Assembly (NCBI GenBank): GCA_025455345.1 | Contig: JALOMS010000286.1 | Span: forward strand, 1 to 6,401 | Origin: Thermoflexibacter sp. | GTDB lineage: Bacteria > Bacteroidota > Bacteroidia > Cytophagales > Thermoflexibacteraceae | Reading direction: 5' to 3' | Length of the DNA: 6,401 nucleotides | Shown here: positions 1 to 5,748 of the stretch, piece after piece | Position numbering within the stretch: position 1 is the stretch's first letter | Layout: each line of letters begins with the position of its first letter | Notes under the pieces: generated by a model | What the model saw: the letters and a program-made list of their open reading frames with translations, nothing else | Database searches by the model: none | Told to the model about the DNA's origin: nothing | Translations under genes and position numbers: made by a program

Positions 1-154
1 GTCCCAATGGGACTTTAATACAAAGAACGCTTAGAAAAGTTAAATTACTTAATGATTATTATGACTTGTATAATAGTTATAGTGAATATAAGAAGCATGG
101 AAAATAGCAACATCTTCCCCCTTTACAGTTGCTTTCCCACCTCTAAGACCCACT
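1..154. other. Non-coding leader of the window, no gene seen
   Basis: No convincing coding region lies here. An open frame at 52-264 exists, but it runs through repeat copy A, has low-complexity composition and matches no family I know, so I treat it as spurious. The first 13 bases form a small perfect palindrome (GTCCC, 3-nt loop, GGGAC) that could be the tail of a structure beginning before the window. Together with repeat copy A and the darT leader this makes a 480-nt gene-free stretch. Confidence 0.6.
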
Positions 155-375
155 CCTCACACGCTAAAAGCATATCCTACTCACTACGTAAACGCTTCAG
201 AGGATTTGCCACTGTTGTTTTGATGAGTAATAGCCAAATGAGCAATTCGCGCACTTATCTGTAAAATATTGCCTTCTTGCCCTTTGCGATTGCAGGAAAA
301 AATCCTTATTTTTGAGGTAGTATTCAATTTTTCCTTTACAGATTTTATACAATGGAAATAAATGTAGGTTTTAAG
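155..375 (+). repeat. Dispersed repeat, copy A (longest copy)
   Basis: This copy joins two blocks that recur elsewhere in the window. Positions 155-202 match 6354-6401 at 41 of 48 positions without gaps. Positions 227 to about 365 match 5539 to about 5676 at roughly three quarters identity by eye, both starting GTAATAG and ending in AATGGAAATAAATG. A 26-nt core at 288-313 is identical to 4042-4067. The element contains promoter boxes, sits upstream of darT and has no plausible protein. The true ends are uncertain: similarity may continue faintly to about 420. It could be a MITE-like element, a cassette boundary or an untranslated leader carried with promoters; no terminal inverted repeats or target duplication are obvious. 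Confidence 0.8.
283..314 (+). promoter_or_regulatory. Bacteroidota-type promoter in repeat A, for darTG
   Basis: TTTG at 283-286 is followed after 20 nt by TATTTTTG at 307-314, a full match to the Bacteroidota primary-sigma consensus (TTTG, 19-21 nt, TAnnTTTG). Transcription would start near 320 and run into darT after an unusually long leader of about 160 nt. The same boxes with the same spacing recur in repeat copies B and C, which supports function over chance in AT-rich DNA. Confidence 0.72.
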
Positions 376-480
376 TAATAAACGTAAGGGTTGCAGGTAT
401 AGAAATGTTGGCGGTAAGGCTAAGTATAAAATAACGGAAGTAAAAATAAGAACAAACTAAAAATTGAGAGTATTTGTGTA

Positions 481-1104
481 ATGCCAAATTTAAGTAAAAC
501 ATACTTGTTTAGAATGACACATATTGAGAATATTCCGCATATTCTGCAAAATGGTGTCACACATTCAACTTCGGCAAATGCAAATCCTAATTTTGTTGCT
601 ATTGGGGATAGTAGTTTGATTTCTACACGTAATAGTTTTTTATTGGACAATGGTAAGTTATTAGGAGATTACATTCCCTTTTATTTTGGGTACAGAATGC
701 CAATGCTCTATGTTGTTCAAAAAGGTTTTAATATGGTTGCGCCAACCCCAGCAGAAAACATTGTTTATTGTGTTAGTTCTGTTCAAAAGATTATAGATTT
801 GAAATTGGATTTTGTTTTTACAGATGGTCACGCTGTTGATAGTTTTAGTTCTCAATACACAAAGGAAGATGTTCAAAATATTGATAGTCTAATAGACAAA
901 AATGCTATCAATGCGAAATATTGGAAAGACGAAAATGACCTTGATTTAAAACGTAAGAAAGAGGCAGAGTTTTTGGTCTTAGGCGATATTGCACCTGATG
1001 GAGTTTTAGGTTATGTTACTTACAAGGATAATGCAAAAAAACGACTCATTGACTTTGGAGCGGACGCCTCTAAAGTAGTTGTTAAACCCGAATACTATTT
1101 TTAA
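481..1104 (+). CDS. darT: DarT-type DNA ADP-ribosyltransferase toxin
   Basis: The 207-residue protein is a full-length DarT (DUF4433 family). DarT enzymes use NAD+ to ADP-ribosylate bases of single-stranded DNA, which blocks replication; in several bacteria the system aborts phage infection. Visible family landmarks are the N-terminal RMTHIENIPHIL segment (residues 11-21), an Arg in ISTRNSF (R50) at the place of the NAD-binding Arg of Thermus aquaticus DarT, DYIPFYF...PMLY (63-77), a TDGHAV motif (H117) and AEFLV with the likely catalytic Glu at E163, so the toxin appears active. Strong collinear resemblance to the Thermus protein suggests the thymidine-modifying DarT2 branch, by inference. 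ATG 481 leaves a family-like N-terminus; no ATG lies between it and the upstream in-frame stop at 427. darG follows after 3 nt, and a promoter lies in repeat A. Confidence 0.93.
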   Translation: MPNLSKTYLFRMTHIENIPHILQNGVTHSTSANANPNFVAIGDSSLISTRNSFLLDNGKLLGDYIPFYFGYRMPMLYVVQKGFNMVAPTPAENIVYCVSSVQKIIDLKLDFVFTDGHAVDSFSSQYTKEDVQNIDSLIDKNAINAKYWKDENDLDLKRKKEAEFLVLGDIAPDGVLGYVTYKDNAKKRLIDFGADASKVVVKPEYYF

Positions 1105-1107
1105 ATT

Positions 1108-2142
1108 ATGATACATTACAAAGTAGGCAACTTATTAGAAAGCGAAGCAGAGGCTTGGGTAAATACCGTGAATACCGTTGGTGTAATGGGTAAAGGCATT
1201 GCCTTGCAGTTTAAAAATATGTTTCCCAACAACTTCAAGCAGTATGCTGATGCTTGTAAAAATAAGGAATTAACCATTGGAAAGTTATTAGTAACAGAAG
1301 ACAAATCACTATTATTAGGTAAAAAAATGATTATCAATTTTCCTACAAAAACTAATTGGCGATTGCCCTCTGAATATTCATATATTGAAGCTGGATTAAG
1401 GGAACTTGTAAATATTATTAAAGAAAAAAATATAAAGTCAATAGCCATTCCACCACTTGGTGCAGGAAATGGAGGTTTAATTTGGAACGAAGTCAAACAG
1501 ATTTTGGAAAAATATTTAGCAGATATTGACTGCGATATCTATATTTATGAACCAAATGCTATCATACAAGAAGTCATAAAAAAAGAAAGAGTAAAATTAA
1601 CCCCAGCAAGAGCAATGTTGCTCTCTGTATTGTATGATTTAGTTCGTAATGGTGAATTTGTATCTGAGTTTGCCTCAGAAAAAATTGCTTATTTCCTACA
1701 ACGGTTTGGTGCAAAAGATACCTTTAAGTTGGAGTTTCAACCAAATTTCTATGGACCCTATTCAGGTAAAGTAAAACACGTTTTATATTATTTGAATGGA
1801 AGTTACATCATAGGGTATAGTTCAAAAGATAAAAAACCTTTTGAAGACTTGGAGTTAATTCCCGATGGTGAAATAGAAGTAAACTATTTTTTAAATAAAC
1901 CTGAAAATGAAAAATACAAAAATATTGTAGAAAAAACTAAATTGTTTTTAGCAGGATTTTATTCATCATTTGCGTTAGAGTTAATTTCAACAGTAGATTT
2001 TATTGTTTCGGAAAAGAAAGCTGACACAGAAGAAAAGATTATCAAAGAATTAGAAAGTTGGAGTGATAGAAAAAAAACCCTATTTACCAACCAAAAATTT
2101 ATCCAAATAGCACTTAATAACTTAAATTCATATCTAAACTAA
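1108..2142 (+). CDS. darG: DarG antitoxin, macrodomain ADP-ribosyl hydrolase with DarT-binding C-terminus
   Basis: The 344-residue protein has the two-part DarG plan. Residues 1 to about 155 are a macrodomain: VNTVNTVGVMGKGIAL (18-33) forms the ADP-ribose loop, NFPTKTNWR (77-85) holds the Lys (K81) matching the catalytic Lys of Thermus DarG, and PPLGAGNGGL (115-124) is the glycine-rich phosphate loop. It removes ADP-ribose from DNA. Residues about 160-344 correspond to the C-terminal domain that, in studied DarG proteins, binds and inhibits DarT directly, giving two layers of neutralisation. Length is normal and I see no frameshift. The start lies 3 nt after the darT stop, so the pair is co-transcribed and probably translationally coupled. 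All key macrodomain residues look intact. Confidence 0.93.
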   Translation: MIHYKVGNLLESEAEAWVNTVNTVGVMGKGIALQFKNMFPNNFKQYADACKNKELTIGKLLVTEDKSLLLGKKMIINFPTKTNWRLPSEYSYIEAGLRELVNIIKEKNIKSIAIPPLGAGNGGLIWNEVKQILEKYLADIDCDIYIYEPNAIIQEVIKKERVKLTPARAMLLSVLYDLVRNGEFVSEFASEKIAYFLQRFGAKDTFKLEFQPNFYGPYSGKVKHVLYYLNGSYIIGYSSKDKKPFEDLELIPDGEIEVNYFLNKPENEKYKNIVEKTKLFLAGFYSSFALELISTVDFIVSEKKADTEEKIIKELESWSDRKKTLFTNQKFIQIALNNLNSYLN

Positions 2143-2228
2143 AAAAAAGCCTGAATCACCAGTATTATGTTTGCGAAAAGTCGGGCAGAAATACTAAATT
2201 GAACTTTTATGATTTCTATTCATTTTTA

Positions 2229-2236
2229 TAATTTTG
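2229..2236 (+). promoter_or_regulatory. Possible -7 promoter box before the SUMF1-like gene
   Basis: TAATTTTG fits TAnnTTTG, and a weak TTTT stands 20 nt upstream at 2205-2208 in place of TTTG. It is the best promoter candidate in the 200-nt gap between darG and the next gene, which otherwise holds only a hairpin and a short TTAGCCGTTAT string at 2285-2295. It would give a leader of about 100 nt. Confidence 0.35.
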
Positions 2237-2253
2237 GAAAGTTTAGCACTTTC
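2237..2253 (+). other. Small hairpin directly after the possible -7 box
   Basis: GAAAGT at 2237-2242 pairs perfectly with ACTTTC at 2248-2253 around a 5-nt loop. It is not followed by a T-run, so it does not look like an intrinsic terminator for darG. If the promoter at 2229 is used, the hairpin would lie at the very 5' end of the transcript and could protect it. Confidence 0.35.
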
Positions 2254-2342
2254 AAATTCCCCACCATCGCCAATACGTAAACCCTTAGCCGTTATCATAA
2301 GACGACTACCAAACAAACAATGATTGACCAAATACAAAACAA

Positions 2343-3062
2343 GTGAACAAAGAAGACATTAATACGATTGACATCTCAACTTTTGACAGCCCAATGGTGG
2401 AAATACCAAGCGGAAAAGTTGAATTGAGAGACGACAGAACAAAAGAGAGATGGACTGTGGAGATAAAACCGATTTTGCTTGCCAAATTTCCAGTAACACA
2501 AGCATTATATTTTGCAGTTACCAATGAAGACCCAAGCACCATCAAAGGTAACAGACACCCTGTTGAAACAGTTACTTGGAAAGAGGCTGTGAGTTTTTGC
2601 AATAAATTATCAATCCTATCGGGACTAAATCCTTGTTATCAAATGAAAGAAGATGGTGAAGAAATTTCATTTGACATCACCACAAATGGATTTCGCTTAC
2701 CGACCGAGGCAGAATGGGAATATGCCTGCAAAGCTGGGACAGCAGGAATTAGATACGGCGATATAAATAGTGTTGCTTGGTTCAAAGACAACTCGTCAAT
2801 GACTACGCATATCGTTGGGCAAAAAGAACCCAACCCATGGGGGCTTTACGATATGCTTGGCAACGTATGGGAATGGTGTTCGGACATTTACAATGAAACA
2901 GTTTATGGCTCATACCGAATTTTCAGAGGTGGTGGTTGGGCTGACGAAGAGCGAAGTGTAATGGCAACAACTCGGAGAAGGAGTCATCCGTTAAAATTTA
3001 AAATTGACGACCTTGGATTTAGAATTGCAAGAAACCAAACAGAAAAAACAACGAACCGCTAA
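2343..3062 (+). CDS. SUMF1/formylglycine-generating-enzyme-fold protein, likely non-canonical
   Basis: The 239-residue protein shows the FGE-sulfatase (SUMF1) fold: MVEIPSGKV (18-26), FPVTQALY (49-56), HPVETVTWKEAVSFCNKLS (72-90), FRLPTEAEWEYACKAGT (117-133), WGLYDMLGNVWEWCSD (166-181), FRGGGW (194-199) and LGFRIAR (224-230). True FGEs oxidise a sulfatase cysteine and need a copper-binding cysteine pair just after RGG-S/G-W. Here that stretch reads ADEERSVMATTRRR with no cysteine, so FGE activity is unlikely; a binding or other modification role on this C-type-lectin-like fold is possible. No signal peptide is visible, so it is probably cytoplasmic. The start is GTG at 2343: an in-frame stop lies at 2325 and the next ATG is residue 18. 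A nearby ATG at 2320 in another frame hints at a 1-nt loss. No sulfatase or other partner is adjacent. Confidence 0.82.
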   Translation: MNKEDINTIDISTFDSPMVEIPSGKVELRDDRTKERWTVEIKPILLAKFPVTQALYFAVTNEDPSTIKGNRHPVETVTWKEAVSFCNKLSILSGLNPCYQMKEDGEEISFDITTNGFRLPTEAEWEYACKAGTAGIRYGDINSVAWFKDNSSMTTHIVGQKEPNPWGLYDMLGNVWEWCSDIYNETVYGSYRIFRGGGWADEERSVMATTRRRSHPLKFKIDDLGFRIARNQTEKTTNR

Positions 3063-3135
3063 CAGGTTTTTTGTGCAAGGCTGAAAGTTTGTACTTCTAA
3101 TCTCACTCAAACACAAAGCCTTGTTCGTTAGCGGT
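3055..3135. repeat. Nested inverted repeat, attC-like folding element
   Basis: Three nested arms can pair: ACCGCTAAC (3055-3063) with GTTAGCGGT (3127-3135), CAAGGCT (3076-3082) with AGCCTTG (3117-3123), and GTTTG (3087-3091) with CAAAC (3108-3112), leaving a 16-nt loop. The stop codon of the upstream gene (TAA, 3060-3062) lies inside the left outer arm, as often happens in integron cassettes. The outer arms end in AAC and begin with GTT like attC R boxes. However, the spacers between outer and middle arms are 12 and 3 nt, and the boxes do not match RYYYAAC/GTTRRRY, so this is not a standard attC. It is not a normal terminator either, as no T-run follows. Confidence 0.6.
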
Positions 3136-3174
3136 CAGTTTATCAAAAATTATACAAAATAAAAACTTAAAATA

Positions 3175-3585
3175 ATGAAATTACATTCAACAAACTACTT
3201 TGATACTTTTATAGAAGTTGCAGAAGACACGAAAGTGGACTGCGGAACAAGACCACCAAGCAAGGAAAGCAAAACGGTAGCTGAAATGCAGTATGAGTTA
3301 CTTTCTAAAAATCCTTACGAGTACACCTCTGATGATATTTTCTTTCAAATTTATGCCGAAAGAAACGATTTGACAGAAGCAGAATACGAAAAAGCACGAG
3401 AACAATTTTTTTCCAAAGGACAGCCTTGTTTCCGCGCTTCCCCTTTGACAAAAACTTATGGGTTTGGTATTCACAGCAACAGCGAAGGGAGAATCGCACT
3501 CTTCGGAATGGAAACCCAAGAGTACCAAGATTTTTTGGCAGACAAGAACATAAAAAAAATTAAAGCAATGAAATCAAGCAAATAA
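3175..3585 (+). CDS. DUF6157-like protein of unknown function
   Basis: The 136-residue soluble protein has the pattern I associate with the DUF6157 family: LHSTNYFDTFIEVAEDTKV at the N-terminus (3-21), TVAEMQYELLSKNPYEYTSDDIFF (33-56), and the dense block FFSKGQPCFRASPLTKTYGFGIH (77-99), followed by GRIALFG and EYQDFLADKNI. No biochemical role is known to me. The start ATG leaves a family-like N-terminus, and the end is lysine-rich and intact. It lies 39 nt after the nested inverted repeat and 8 nt before the next gene, so it is the first gene of a two-gene unit. I see no clear promoter in the gap. Family assignment is from memory of the conserved block. Confidence 0.75.
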   Translation: MKLHSTNYFDTFIEVAEDTKVDCGTRPPSKESKTVAEMQYELLSKNPYEYTSDDIFFQIYAERNDLTEAEYEKAREQFFSKGQPCFRASPLTKTYGFGIHSNSEGRIALFGMETQEYQDFLADKNIKKIKAMKSSK

Positions 3586-3593
3586 TAAGGTTT

Positions 3594-4013
3594 ATGAATA
3601 TACTGGCAGAAATAAACTGGCTTGCAATAGTTGTTGGGACGATTGCTTACTGTGCCTTTTGTGGCATTTGGCACAGACCGTTTGCCTTTGGTAAAAAATG
3701 GGAAGAAGCAATGGGCTTCCAAAGACCAGCGCATTGGAAAGAAACAAATATTTACTACATAGTTCCGCTCATTGCCTGTTTAGTTACAACAGTTTCAATT
3801 GCTGTTCTACTAAAATTAACCAATGCAAGTTCTTTTAATGACGCATTGTCTGTTGGGATTCTAACAGGATTTGGAATTGGAATGGCAATAGTATTTACAA
3901 CGGCTATTATTCCTACCATGAAAAAGCCCTTGACATTTGGTGCAATCACAGGGACAGCACAAGCCTTGGGAATAACGATAGTAACGCTAATAATCTATGC
4001 AATTTCAAAATAG
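3594..4013 (+). CDS. DUF1761-like small integral membrane protein
   Basis: The 139-residue protein has four predicted membrane helices (about residues 7-26, 54-73, 86-105 and 115-136) and the DUF1761 opening: INWLAIVVGTIAYCAFCGIWHRPFAFGKKWEEAMGF (7-42), with an Asn-Trp near the start, a Trp-His after helix 1 and FGKKW in the following loop. The function of the family is unknown; it is common in Bacteroidota. It starts 8 nt after the DUF6157-like gene, which ends in a doubled TAA, and AAGG precedes the ATG closely, so the two are very likely one transcript. Translation appears complete. Confidence 0.82.
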   Translation: MNILAEINWLAIVVGTIAYCAFCGIWHRPFAFGKKWEEAMGFQRPAHWKETNIYYIVPLIACLVTTVSIAVLLKLTNASSFNDALSVGILTGFGIGMAIVFTTAIIPTMKKPLTFGAITGTAQALGITIVTLIIYAISK

Positions 4014-4029
4014 ATAGAAGAAAAGCCAA

Positions 4030-4093
4030 CTTGTACTTTGTGATTGCAGGAAAAAATCCTTATTTTTATCCTTTGCAGTTTTATAAAATGTGA
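4030..4093 (+). repeat. Dispersed repeat, copy B (short, internally deleted)
   Basis: Positions 4042-4067 are identical over 26 nt to copy A (288-313). After this core, about 17 nt present in A are missing, then TCCTTTGCAGTTTTATAAAATG aligns with the A and C ends. The left part of the element is absent. The copy begins about 20 nt after the DUF1761-like stop and runs up to the next start codon, so it fills the whole gap between two unrelated genes. Confidence 0.75.
4037..4068 (+). promoter_or_regulatory. Bacteroidota-type promoter in repeat B
   Basis: TTTG at 4037-4040 is followed after exactly 20 nt by TATTTTTA at 4061-4068, which matches TAnnTTTG except for the last base. Transcription would start near 4075, giving a leader of only about 20 nt for the gene at 4094. 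The spacing is the same as in copies A and C. Confidence 0.5.
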
Positions 4094-4501
4094 ATGGACA
4101 GCTATTTTAAACCGAAAAAATTTGAATATTATCGTAAAAATACCATTTACGAATTTCTTGGTATTAAACTCTACAAAAAATACTTGCCAACAACAGGTGA
4201 TATTGCAAGAAAATACAGAAATATCATTCAGATTAAACTTAGTAAATCCAATAGAATAGATGAATTGTATAGATACGAAAAACAAACAAGAAATTACGAA
4301 TTACGACATATTGTTGGACTCATTGGATTTATCGCCTTGTTTTTTATTATTGACAAAAAATTGAGTTATTTTGACATAGTATTTCTAACAGTATTAAATC
4401 TTTATATTAATATTTATCCTATTTTTTTACAGCGATATAACAGAATACGAATTATTAAAGTTTTATTGAACAATGGTCGAAAAAGCCCCTATGACAAATA
4501 A
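4094..4501 (+). CDS. CrtO-like acyltransferase-family membrane protein, possibly N-terminally truncated
   Basis: The 135-residue protein resembles the C-terminal two thirds of the glycosyl-4,4'-diaponeurosporenoate acyltransferase (CrtO) family. Landmarks are YFKPKKFEYYRKNTIYEFLGIKLYKKYLP (4-32), an ETR/E-H-like segment KQTRNYELRHIVGLIGF (63-79), and the highly typical LNLYINIYPIFLQRYNRIR (101-119). Two membrane helices are visible (about 72-87 and 92-110). Family members usually have one or two further helices before the FKPKKFE block, which are missing. The in-frame codon directly before the ATG is a stop (TGA, 4091-4093), so the protein cannot start earlier, and repeat copy B abuts it. No carotenoid genes are near, so the substrate is unknown; a general lipid or glycolipid acylation role is only a guess. 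Confidence 0.65.
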   Translation: MDSYFKPKKFEYYRKNTIYEFLGIKLYKKYLPTTGDIARKYRNIIQIKLSKSNRIDELYRYEKQTRNYELRHIVGLIGFIALFFIIDKKLSYFDIVFLTVLNLYINIYPIFLQRYNRIRIIKVLLNNGRKSPYDK

Positions 4502-4562
4502 GACAGCCACCAACATTGATTTAGCGAAGGACTCCCTGTGAAAAGCGTAGCTGAGTTGATAA

Positions 4563-4593
4563 TTTGTAAGGAAATGATTTTTATCTACATTTG
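4563..4593 (+). promoter_or_regulatory. Bacteroidota-type promoter for the nucleotidyltransferase
   Basis: TTTG at 4563-4566 and TACATTTG at 4586-4593 are separated by 19 nt, a complete match to the phylum consensus. Transcription would start near 4600, about 80 nt before the start codon at 4682. The remainder of the 180-nt gap (4502-4681) holds no gene and no clear terminator. Unlike the promoters in A, B and C, this one is not in a recognisable repeat copy. Confidence 0.65.
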
Positions 4594-4681
4594 TGCTTGC
4601 GTGAAGTGCAGTGCTTTGAATCTGCGCCAAGCCTTTTCCGTAGTATGGACATTGTAAAAAGAAATAAAGAAAATACCACAA

Positions 4682-5542
4682 ATGAAAATTCCAGAAGACA
4701 AACAAAATTTATTAGACAACATTACGGCAGAACTGAAACTCATTGACGGAGTGAAAGCAATTGTACTTGGAGGCTCCTATGCAGTCGGGAAAGCAACCGA
4801 AAGCTCTGACCTTGACATTGGGATATATTACTCCGAACAAAATCCATTTGACATAGAAAAAATAAGAGCTATCGCTAAAAAATATGCTAATAACGAGCAA
4901 CCAACGGTTACTGGTTTTTACGAATGGGGACCTTGGGTGAATGGTGGTGCTTGGATAAATACAACAAATGGTGAAGTGGACTTGCTCTACAAAAACATTG
5001 AGCAAATTACAAGAACTGTTGAAAATACAAAAAACGGCATTTGGGAAAATAGCTATGAGCAACAACCACCTTATGGATTTTCGTCTGTCATTTTCCTTGC
5101 GGAAATACATAGTAGTCTTCCGCTTTATGACCCTGCTCACGTGATTAAAAAACTGAAAGAAAGCGTAAAGCAATATCCTCAGAAGTTGAAACAATCCCTT
5201 ATTCAACAATCCCTATGGTCGGCAGAATTTACGATTTGGCAAGCAGAAAAATTTGCCAACAAAGCGGATATGTACAATACGATTGGTTGCTTGACAAGAG
5301 CCATGAATAATATTGTTTCAACACTTTTTGCTTTAAATGAAATCTATCCAATGGGCGACAAAAGAGCGATAGAAATGATAGAAAATGAAAGAATTAAGCC
5401 CATTGACCTCACCGACAAAATCAATGCAATTTTAAGTTGCCACAAAGACTCATTAGCAAACAATGTTAAACTTTTAAAATCTTTATTTAACGAAATCGTG
5501 GAACTTGCAAGTGGACAATACAAGCCCTACTACCAACTGTAA
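4682..5542 (+). CDS. Nucleotidyltransferase (Pol-beta superfamily) with DUF4037-like C-terminal domain
   Basis: The 286-residue protein has an N-terminal NTP_transf_2 domain with the full signature: GGS at residues 30-32, SDLDIG with metal-binding D43 and D45, and a third acidic residue in GEVDLLY (D100). All three carboxylates are present, so it is probably active. Residues about 130-286 are helical and contain TRAMNNIVSTLFALNEIYPMGDKRAIEMIE (205-234), typical of DUF4037. The superfamily moves a nucleotide to small molecules (for example aminoglycoside or lincosamide antibiotics), tRNA or proteins. Here the acceptor cannot be told; no HEPN partner is adjacent, so it is not a standard MNT/HEPN pair. 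The protein is probably cytoplasmic. It has its own promoter, and its stop codon coincides with the first bases of repeat copy C. Confidence 0.85.
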   Translation: MKIPEDKQNLLDNITAELKLIDGVKAIVLGGSYAVGKATESSDLDIGIYYSEQNPFDIEKIRAIAKKYANNEQPTVTGFYEWGPWVNGGAWINTTNGEVDLLYKNIEQITRTVENTKNGIWENSYEQQPPYGFSSVIFLAEIHSSLPLYDPAHVIKKLKESVKQYPQKLKQSLIQQSLWSAEFTIWQAEKFANKADMYNTIGCLTRAMNNIVSTLFALNEIYPMGDKRAIEMIENERIKPIDLTDKINAILSCHKDSLANNVKLLKSLFNEIVELASGQYKPYYQL

Positions 5543-5676
5543 TAGTAAAATGAGCAATTCACATATTTATCTGTAAAAAAATGCCTTTTTGCTTTTTGCG
5601 ATTATAGAGGGAAATCCTTATTTTTAGATATTATTTCAATTTTTTCCTTGCAGGTTTGTAGAATGGAAATAAATGC
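5539..5676 (+). repeat. Dispersed repeat, copy C
   Basis: Starting with GTAATAG, this copy aligns with 227 to about 365 of copy A over nearly 140 nt: shared strings include AAATGAGCAATTC, TTATCTGTAAAA, TTTGCGATT, AATCCTTATTTTT and AATGGAAATAAATG. The block found at 155-202 in A is absent here. The nucleotidyltransferase stop (TAA, 5540-5542) is inside the repeat sequence. The DinB-family gene follows about 70 nt downstream. Confidence 0.8.
5595..5626 (+). promoter_or_regulatory. Bacteroidota-type promoter in repeat C, for the DinB-family gene
   Basis: TTTG at 5595-5598 and TATTTTTA at 5619-5626 are again 20 nt apart. The second box departs from TAnnTTTG only at the last base, as in copy B. 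The core between the boxes has diverged from copies A and B (for example ATAGAGGG instead of GCAGGAAA), while the boxes and spacing are kept. The leader would be about 115 nt. Confidence 0.5.
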
Positions 5677-5748
5677 AAAGGTTGTGTGTGTGGAGGTTTT
5701 AGCAGTCATTGTAAAAAAACAACAGTCAAACTTTTAAAAGAATAAAAG

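Noticed and set aside
1..28. Palindromic GTCCCAATGGGAC considered as a CRISPR repeat end
   Set aside because: There is only one copy, no regularly spaced repeats follow and no cas gene is present.
52..264. Open frame of 70 codons at the window start
   Set aside because: It runs through repeat copy A, has no family resemblance and is Ser-rich low-complexity. The same repeat sequence elsewhere in the window does not keep the frame.
3055..3135. Calling the nested inverted repeat a true integron attC
   Set aside because: The outer boxes break the RYYYAAC/GTTRRRY consensus, the arm spacers are asymmetric (12 and 3 nt) and no integron integrase is seen.
4532..4556. Possible inverted, diverged copy of the 155-202 / 6354-6401 block
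   Set aside because: CTGTGAAAAGCGTAGCTGAG resembles the reverse complement of the block at only about two thirds of positions over some 23 nt, too weak to call.
4463..4705. Minus-strand open frame of 80 codons across the gap before the nucleotidyltransferase
   Set aside because: It overlaps both neighbouring genes and a good + strand promoter, and shows no recognisable domain. It is most likely a chance frame in the gap.
4712..5209. Minus-strand frame of 165 codons inside the nucleotidyltransferase gene
   Set aside because: The + strand encodes a clear enzyme with all catalytic residues. The minus frame is a shadow with no family features.
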